The notes under the pieces are model-generated. The model was not told the DNA's origin. It did no database searches and saw nothing but the letters and a program-made list of their open reading frames with translations. The position numbers and the translations under genes are program-made. A stretch of 11,004 nucleotides of DNA from QVMP01 sp047974325 (GTDB taxonomy: Bacteria > Bacteroidota > Bacteroidia > Bacteroidales > Dysgonomonadaceae), in NCBI GenBank assembly GCA_047974325.1, contig JBKECE010000184.1, forward strand, positions 1 through 11,004, read 5' to 3'. Positions 6,742 to 11,004 of the stretch are shown here, one piece after another; within the stretch, counting starts at the first letter, position 1; every line of letters starts with the position of its first letter.

Positions 6742-6788
6742 GAGGATGTCACTCCATCACTTTATTTTAGTGATTTTGCAACACCCTC
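6742..6788. repeat. Nested inverted repeat, terminator or transposon-end scar
   Basis: The outer arms GAGGATGT (6742-6749) and ACACCCTC (6781-6788) pair at 7 of 8 positions. The inner arms ATCACT (6756-6761) and AGTGAT (6769-6774) pair perfectly around a 7-nt loop, and TTTTGCAA follows. An additional imperfect hairpin (CTTTC-TATAT / ATATAGAAAG, 6713-6742) abuts it on the left. This may be a terminator of the lost plus-strand gene or the remaining end of a small mobile element; the sequence alone does not decide. Confidence 0.35.
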
Positions 6789-7219
6789 AAATTCTAAATT
6801 AGGTGGTGATTCTTACCAAAGCTCTCTGTCTTACCTCACTTTTTCCTACAGATAACATCATATACCACGTAACATGAATAGATTATTGAATATGTGGAGC
6901 TACCACAAGATTTTTACAAGAAATTGGTTAAATGTTAATTCAGCCTAAATATACTGTTTGATGATGCGTAGTGTATTCACCATACTGACCCTTATAGTTA
7001 AAATTTTTATAAAAAATAAAAACAGAATAATATTCTTGTGTTAATAAATCTAACAATCTGGACCATCTTACACATCTATAAAATATTGTAGATAATCCAT
7101 TACCAACAAAATATTGAGCTAAAGCAAGTCACATAATTCACATTTACCCCTATAATACATCTCCTCTGCTGACAGCGGTATGTTTGCTAAATACAAAAAA
7201 CTGTATCCCGTTTTTCCTC
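6789..7219. other. Gene-free AT-rich stretch
   Basis: No coding frame with a ribosome binding site or a recognisable motif is present on either strand. A small stem-loop TGTGG-AGCTA-CCACA (6893-6907), followed shortly by TTTTT, could terminate plus-strand transcription. On the minus strand, after the stop of the 185-aa gene, ATACA-GTTTTT-TGTAT (about 7190-7205) is a weak terminator candidate. The rest is AT-rich with no evident structure. Confidence 0.5.
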
Positions 7220-7777
7220 CTATCGCATCAAAATCAGATTTCCATTTAAATCAATCTCATAGTAAGTTCCATTCCAATCATTAAGCATTATTATATTATC
7301 TGCCAGCGAAAAAGGACACTCTCCATTATGGCTCACAAAAATATCCTCACCGGAAAAAGACCATACCTTTTTAAACTGCTCATTTAACCGGATAATCTCT
7401 ATTTCCCCATAAATGATGTAGTAATTGTATTTCTGGTAGATTCCAAAATTACATCCCATCGTGTCCAGAACCTTATGCTGTACTAAGCTATCAGTTGATA
7501 AATCAATTTGAGTTATCATATTATTTTGAAGAACCGTCAAGATATCCTCTTCCAGTATAGCACAGTCACTGTCATAACAGTAAAGGCCACCTATCAGAGC
7601 CATAGTTTTCGTTTGTTCATGTATTACCACTTCAATACAAAATGTTTTTGAATAATCATTATGCTTCATATTAGCAGGATTAAATACTAAATCATATGGT
7701 TTGTTATCCGCCGAGTCAACCGTATATGTTGTGTCTACTGCTATATTTATGATATATTTATCATTCTCTAAATACAT
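7220..7777 (-). CDS. Hypothetical 185-aa soluble protein, beta-rich
   Basis: I do not recognise this gene. The 185-residue product has no signal peptide or membrane segment. It is rich in alternating hydrophobic and aromatic residues typical of beta strands: YKYNYYIIYGEIEI-like stretches, then KVWSFSGEDIFVS and, at the end, MLNDWNGTYYEIDLNGN. The WSFSGEDIF and DWNG-Y-IDLNGNL motifs resemble blades of a beta-propeller-like fold, as seen in many uncharacterised Firmicutes proteins, some of them immunity-like; this is a weak analogy. The ATG at 7777 follows GAGGACAGGAT, with GAGG about 9 nt upstream, a good start. The gene stands alone. A TTGGAT/TAAATA pair lies upstream, but too close to the ATG to be convincing as its promoter. 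Confidence 0.7.
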   Translation of the reverse strand: MYLENDKYIINIAVDTTYTVDSADNKPYDLVFNPANMKHNDYSKTFCIEVVIHEQTKTMALIGGLYCYDSDCAILEEDILTVLQNNMITQIDLSTDSLVQHKVLDTMGCNFGIYQKYNYYIIYGEIEIIRLNEQFKKVWSFSGEDIFVSHNGECPFSLADNIIMLNDWNGTYYEIDLNGNLILMR

Positions 7778-8229
7778 ATCCTGTCCTCATAATTATTTAG
7801 TACCTTATGGCAAAAATCCAATTTCCAATATTTGGTTACCCCATCCCCTTTTTTAAATCAGTCTCACCAAACAGTTATATAAACAAACAATTATCATTTA
7901 ATCTTTGCAAACCCGCATAGAATCAAGCCTTTCTCGACAGCAGGCAAACGGTTTCCACATTCCTTATTGCTGTAATTCGGATGACCATCGAACCCATACC
8001 TCCCTTGGCTTCAGGTTATATTTTCAATAATTCTGACGTTCATCCTTTCTTTTTAACAAATTACCTATGCTAATTATAATATGGGCTGCCAATAATAAAA
8101 CCCTTAGAAGTTTTCGATAGAAAACACTATCTCTGAATCTATTATCATTTCTCTTTACAAGTTGGAATTTGGCAGCTTCTCGTTATTCTTATTCACGGCT
8201 ATTCCAGAAATGCCTATTCTTCAAAAAAC
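7778..8229. other. Gene-poor stretch
   Basis: No intact gene is seen. On the minus strand around 7920-8010 short frames read YGFDGHPNYSNKECGN and, in another frame, MGSMVIRITAIRNVETVC; both are short and unsupported. GTTTTC-GATA-GAAAAC (8110-8125) is a perfect 6-bp hairpin without a clear U-tract. Confidence 0.45.
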
Positions 8230-8430
8230 TTAATGAAATTCTATGCTGTTTTCTATTAGTATATCCGCAGTACAAATAAAATTCATGCGCGTATGTCCTG
8301 TTAGAGCCTGAAACAAGCCTGACGCCATAGCAATTGCATCTCTTTGCCCAATTTCAATAGCAGATAGCAAGGCTTTCCCAGCCCCCTCCCTCGATGGCCT
8401 TCATCGACGGCAATCAATCGCTCATTCTAT
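8230..8430 (-). pseudogene. Frameshifted coding remnant
   Basis: Two minus-strand frames join into one coherent protein. The upstream frame reads NERLIAVDEGHRGRGLGK and then runs off. The next frame, open from 8400 to the TAA at 8232-8230, reads EGAGKALLSAIEIGQRDAI, AMASGLFQALTGHTRMNFI and CTADILIENSIEFH. The switch falls in a G-rich run (GGGAGGGGGCTGGG on the minus strand), consistent with a 1-2 base indel. Neither frame has a start or ribosome binding site, so this is the broken end of a larger gene. RGRGLGK resembles the acetyl-CoA loop of GNAT enzymes, but the downstream part does not look like GNAT and I cannot name the family. Confidence 0.4.
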
Positions 8431-8464
8431 CCTAAATCCCCATAAAATTATACTATACATAGCT

Positions 8465-8502
8465 AAAACCCTTAAAGCGATATGCTTATTTTCTTGGGTT
8501 TT
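8465..8502 (-). terminator. Inverted repeat at the end of the GNAT gene
   Basis: AAAACCC (8465-8471) and GGGTTTT (8496-8502) are perfect inverted arms. They enclose a second hairpin, AAGC-GATAT-GCTT (8475-8487). On the minus strand the structure ends in GGGTTTTAGC. It overlaps the stop codon the GNAT gene would have in its original frame (8488-8486), a usual place for a terminator. The U-tract is short, so efficiency is uncertain. Confidence 0.35.
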
Positions 8503-8511
8503 TTATACTTA

Positions 8512-9147
8512 TTAAATGACGAAATCTGATTTGCGATGGCAAGTCATCCCTAAGCTCTTTGGGAGCAAATTCTTTATCAAATTCTCTTGCAGCCGTTGAA
8601 TCCACATTAAAACTGCATCTTCAAAGAATCTGCCGCCTATTTTCGATAATGCGCCAGGAACCAGCTCCTGGGCTTGCAGCGGCAGCGCATACATATTGTC
8701 GGCTGTTCCAATTTTAAAGGTTTCAGCTGCGGTAAAGCCAAAGCTACAATAATATTCGGGATCGCCATATATTAAAATTGCTTTATAACCAAGTTCTTTG
8801 GCTGTGATTTTCGTAGACTCAATCAGTTTACCGCCAATACCCATACCCTGAAATTCAGGCAGGACTGAAAGAGGTCCAAATGAAATCACTTCATGGCAGT
8901 TACCGTCATCACTGATTACGTTTGCTTTGGTGTAAATGATATTGCCAACAATTTTTCCATCGGCTTCTGCAACCACATCCAATTCTCTAATAAAACAATC
9001 AGCATTTCTCATAATATGCAGGAGATAATGCTCATCGCCCCCCCCCGGCATATGATGATTCCAAAAAGCCTCTCTGGTTAATTCTTCAACAATACGATAA
9101 TCTTCCGGCTGTTCGTTTTGCAATAAAATATTTATTTGATCTGACAA
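8512..9147 (-). CDS. YhbS-like GNAT N-acetyltransferase with frameshifted C-terminus
   Basis: A GNAT-fold acetyltransferase, 211 aa as read. The acetyl-CoA binding motif A is FGPLSVLPEFQGMGIGGKL (about 91-109), and GDPEYYCSFGFTAAETFKIG follows, the arrangement typical of YhbS-type enzymes; the substrate cannot be inferred. The start is the TTG at 9147, which has GGGAG 8 nt upstream; an in-frame GTG at 9165 lacks a ribosome binding site. After GRFFEDAV the encoded tail (WIQRLQENLIKNLLP...) is unlike the family. The +1 frame gives the expected end, VDSTAAREFDKEFAPKELRD then DLPSQIRF, stopping at 8486. One base is missing in the A-run at 8609-8612 (plus strand). A run of nine C at 9038-9046 encodes GGG where relatives have fewer residues. 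The gene is therefore probably inactive, or carries sequencing errors. Confidence 0.75.
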   Translation of the reverse strand: MSDQINILLQNEQPEDYRIVEELTREAFWNHHMPGGGDEHYLLHIMRNADCFIRELDVVAEADGKIVGNIIYTKANVISDDGNCHEVISFGPLSVLPEFQGMGIGGKLIESTKITAKELGYKAILIYGDPEYYCSFGFTAAETFKIGTADNMYALPLQAQELVPGALSKIGGRFFEDAVLMWIQRLQENLIKNLLPKSLGMTCHRKSDFVI

Positions 9148-9213
9148 ATTTCCAGCTCCCTTCACATTACTTGTTGACTTAGCTTTTTCTATTTTCTAAT
9201 CTTTGCAGTCTCT

Positions 9214-9242
9214 ATTATATCTGCTTTGCTATACAAACAAAA
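9214..9242 (-). promoter_or_regulatory. Candidate promoter of the GNAT gene
   Basis: A perfect TATAAT lies on the minus strand at 9219-9214, preceded after a 17-bp spacer by TTTTGT (9242-9237). Transcription would start near 9207, giving a leader of about 60 nt before the TTG at 9147. The -10 is strong and the -35 weak. Confidence 0.45.
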
Positions 9243-9363
9243 GACATAAAACAAATATAAATCAGTATCTGTTTTAGCCTGATAATCCTGTGAAATAATA
9301 GGAAAAAGATTTTTGATCAGGAGGATTTTTTGAGCCTGAACGAAAAATTGGAATTTAACGCTA

Positions 9364-9567
9364 TCATTGCTCTTTATCATCATCCTTTGGTGAACGAACA
9401 TGACATAGCATTTCTTTTTCACACGCACCAATTTTTAAGAAATTGCTTTTTCCTGTTTTAATGTCAACCCATGTTTGGAGTCACTTGGCGTTCTGTCCGA
9501 AGTAATGGACGGATCATCTGTTATTTAAACTATCCGAAAAAGTACGTAAATACGGGCATCCGTACAT
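9364..9567 (-). pseudogene. Decayed coding remnant with two in-frame stops
   Basis: From an ATG at 9567 one minus-strand frame reads MYGCPYLRTFSDSLNNR, stop, SVHYFGQNAK, stop, then LQTWVDIKTGKSNFLKIGA and CEKEMLCHVRSPKDDDKEQ to a TGA at 9366-9364. The three pieces have protein-like composition and read as one Cys-containing soluble domain with two nonsense changes. An overlapping 80-codon frame (9189-9431) starts with an unsupported TTG and is less protein-like. The family is not recognised and the reading is tentative. Confidence 0.3.
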
Positions 9568-9688
9568 TGAGCAGCTTAATCCCCCCAAGTTCCCGTAGTA
9601 ATTGATACCCAATTAGAAAACCAACCTGGTTATAAATACTCTTTTTTTGGTGGATTTGTTTACAAAACAATTTTTCACAAGGCTTCAT
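9530..9688 (-). CDS. Possible 52-aa small protein
   Basis: An ATG at 9688 opens 52 codons ending at TAG (9532-9530). The peptide starts MKPCEKLFCKQIHQKK and contains YNQVGFLIGYQLLRELGG followed by a hydrophobic end (MPVFTYFFG). TAAGGT lies about 11 nt upstream of the ATG, a modest ribosome binding site. It overlaps the first part of the remnant at 9364-9567 in another frame, so the two may be one gene broken by a frameshift. Function unknown. Confidence 0.25.
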   Translation of the reverse strand: MKPCEKLFCKQIHQKKSIYNQVGFLIGYQLLRELGGIKLLNVRMPVFTYFFG

Positions 9689-9754
9689 TTTAATAGAATA
9701 CCTTAATCAGATAATACTTTTTACAGACGCCCCAAATAACTAGCTATCTTTTTC

Positions 9755-9775
9755 ATTATATGTTCTCCATATAAT
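9755..9775. repeat. Perfect AT-rich inverted repeat downstream of the methyltransferase
   Basis: ATTATATG (9755-9762) and CATATAAT (9768-9775) are perfect 8-bp arms around TTCTC. No U-tract follows on either strand, so it is a poor terminator. One arm contains TATAAT on the minus strand, but no convincing -35 goes with it. It lies 33 bp beyond the methyltransferase stop; it could be an RNA 3' end structure or a protein binding site. Confidence 0.35.
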
Positions 9776-9807
9776 CTCTTCTGAAAACCCAAAAATATAA
9801 CAATACA

Positions 9808-11004
9808 CTACATTCTCAATTGTTTTTGAATGACTATTACACTCTCCCGTAAATCATCAATGGTATCCCGTTGCTGACTGCTTGGGTTTATTCTTCGGGC
9901 TTCTCTTATCTCTTTAATATTAAATCCATTGTTTTCGGCGATTTCGCAAACAATTTTATCAACTTCAACCTCAACACCATAATAAGCTGAATTAGCTACA
10001 TTGAAATAAATCATTCCGCAGTCTGTCATTTTATCATATAATGAACAAAATATTGTGTTCATATCAACAAAATATCCCTTTATCATGTTTAATAGCTCTT
10101 TATTCCAGAATTCATCAGTGAATTCAGAAATTTGATTAATAGTTTGAGACAATGTTTCACTCTCTATATCCTCAACTGAACCCCATTTAAGCTGAACATG
10201 TGAACGTATTGTTTTTTTTCTTAATTTACTTATATCATTTAAATCTTTCATATAATCCAACACTTTAAGTTCTACCATATACGTGTCAGTATAGTCTCTT
10301 GAATTTAAATATGGTGGTGATGTAATAACCAAGTCAATTGAATTATCTTGTATTTGCTCCTGTATTAACAGTCTAGAATCGCCATTAAATAAGTATGCTC
10401 TATTACTAAATAACGTATCATTCTTCCGATACTTCTCTAACTTTTTTATATCTTCTACAAATACGCTATCTAACTTTTGCAGAAATATTCTATGTACTTC
10501 TTCTCTAGAGCATTTAGAAATATTTTGCCAATCTTTCTTATAAGATATACATTTACCATTTCTATATACATTGCTTACATCTAATAATATTGATGCTAAG
10601 GCAATACTAAATAAGTTTTTATATTTATGACTAAAAATATGCTGTATCGAAGATTTAATATCTAGAATACCATACATTACCTCTTTATCAAAATTCCACT
10701 TTTGGGTTCCACTATTTTCTACCAATGTCCTGAATCCAGGATAAAGGTCTGCTTCACTATATTCATTCTGCGAACAAGCTAATTCCTTTTCAAGAATATT
10801 TCTATATTTACAAAACGTTGATATTGTATAGTCTGTAACTAATTTCGTACAGGATAAGTTATACATAAATGGACTAACTTCAAATGCATAGCATTTAATT
10901 TTCTCTTTTTGTAATTCCAAAGGAGTGGTTCCGCTTCCGGAAAACGGCTCTAAACATATCTTGGGCTTAGTGCCATTCAATATCTCATATTCATTAACTA
11001 TATT
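9808..11004 (-). CDS. Site-specific DNA methyltransferase (N4-cytosine/N6-adenine type), 5' end outside window
   Basis: The frame is open to the right edge: the TTG at 10980 is preceded in frame by NIVNEYEI, so 398 residues are visible and the true start lies beyond 11004. Motif I (S-adenosylmethionine binding) is PFSGSGTTPLE, with F at visible residue 21. The catalytic motif IV is ITSPPYLNSRDY, with SPPY at visible 229-232, preceded by FNGDSR. SPPY is more usual for N4-cytosine than N6-adenine methylases, but base specificity cannot be fixed. Motif I precedes motif IV, separated by about 200 residues that probably hold the target recognition part. The gene is AT-rich. No endonuclease lies downstream in the window; a partner could be upstream, or this could be an orphan or defence-linked methylase. 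No clear terminator follows. Confidence 0.88.
   Translation of the reverse strand, partial: NIVNEYEILNGTKPKICLEPFSGSGTTPLELQKEKIKCYAFEVSPFMYNLSCTKLVTDYTISTFCKYRNILEKELACSQNEYSEADLYPGFRTLVENSGTQKWNFDKEVMYGILDIKSSIQHIFSHKYKNLFSIALASILLDVSNVYRNGKCISYKKDWQNISKCSREEVHRIFLQKLDSVFVEDIKKLEKYRKNDTLFSNRAYLFNGDSRLLIQEQIQDNSIDLVITSPPYLNSRDYTDTYMVELKVLDYMKDLNDISKLRKKTIRSHVQLKWGSVEDIESETLSQTINQISEFTDEFWNKELLNMIKGYFVDMNTIFCSLYDKMTDCGMIYFNVANSAYYGVEVEVDKIVCEIAENNGFNIKEIREARRINPSSQQRDTIDDLRESVIVIQKQLRM

Noticed and set aside
9148..9165. GTG at 9165 as GNAT start
   Set aside because: The GGGAG motif lies between this GTG and the TTG at 9147, at proper distance only from the TTG.
9189..9431. 80-codon minus-strand ORF
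   Set aside because: It starts at an unsupported TTG with no Shine-Dalgarno, its sequence is not protein-like, and it overlaps a better remnant frame and the candidate GNAT promoter.

Overview
The window reads as a low-GC Gram-positive (Firmicutes/Clostridia-like) chromosome or integrated element. The support is AT-rich spacers, strong GGAGG-type ribosome binding sites, and a secreted YHYH/peptidoglycan-binding protein of the kind common in these bacteria. No rRNA, tRNA or CRISPR array was seen. Nearly all genes lie on the minus strand; the main exception is the tail of an integrase at the left edge. The species cannot be named from this sequence.

Left half (1-5640): the C-terminal 39 codons of a tyrosine recombinase end at 120. 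Facing it is a tight three-gene minus-strand operon. It encodes a TerB_N/TerB_C protein (564 aa), a DUF2791/BrxD-like P-loop ATPase (438 aa) and an Lhr-like DEAD/DEAH helicase (730 aa). This set and order match the anti-phage defence system Shango (sngA-sngB-sngC). The spacers are only 4 and 6 nt. Just upstream of sngA is an unlisted 37-codon ORF whose stop lies 1 nt before the sngA ATG. It contains the only strong Shine-Dalgarno sequence, so sngA may be translated by coupling to this leader. A candidate promoter with a small palindrome in its spacer lies upstream of the leader.

Middle (5640-7780): two related stem-loops with CAGG/CCTG arms look like terminators. They are followed by a gene for a secreted YHYH plus peptidoglycan-binding protein, a stretch with gene remnants and a transposon-like or terminator-like hairpin, and an unrecognised 185-aa protein.

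Right part (7780-11004): a gene-poor stretch holds coding remnants. Next is a YhbS-like GNAT acetyltransferase whose C-terminus is frameshifted at a short A-run and which also carries a 9-base C homopolymer. More decayed sequence follows. The right edge holds a DNA methyltransferase (motifs FSGSGTT and TSPPY) whose 5' end lies outside the window.

Taken together this looks like an accessory defence/variable island: recombinase, Shango operon, methyltransferase (possibly half of a restriction-modification system) and decayed genes between them.
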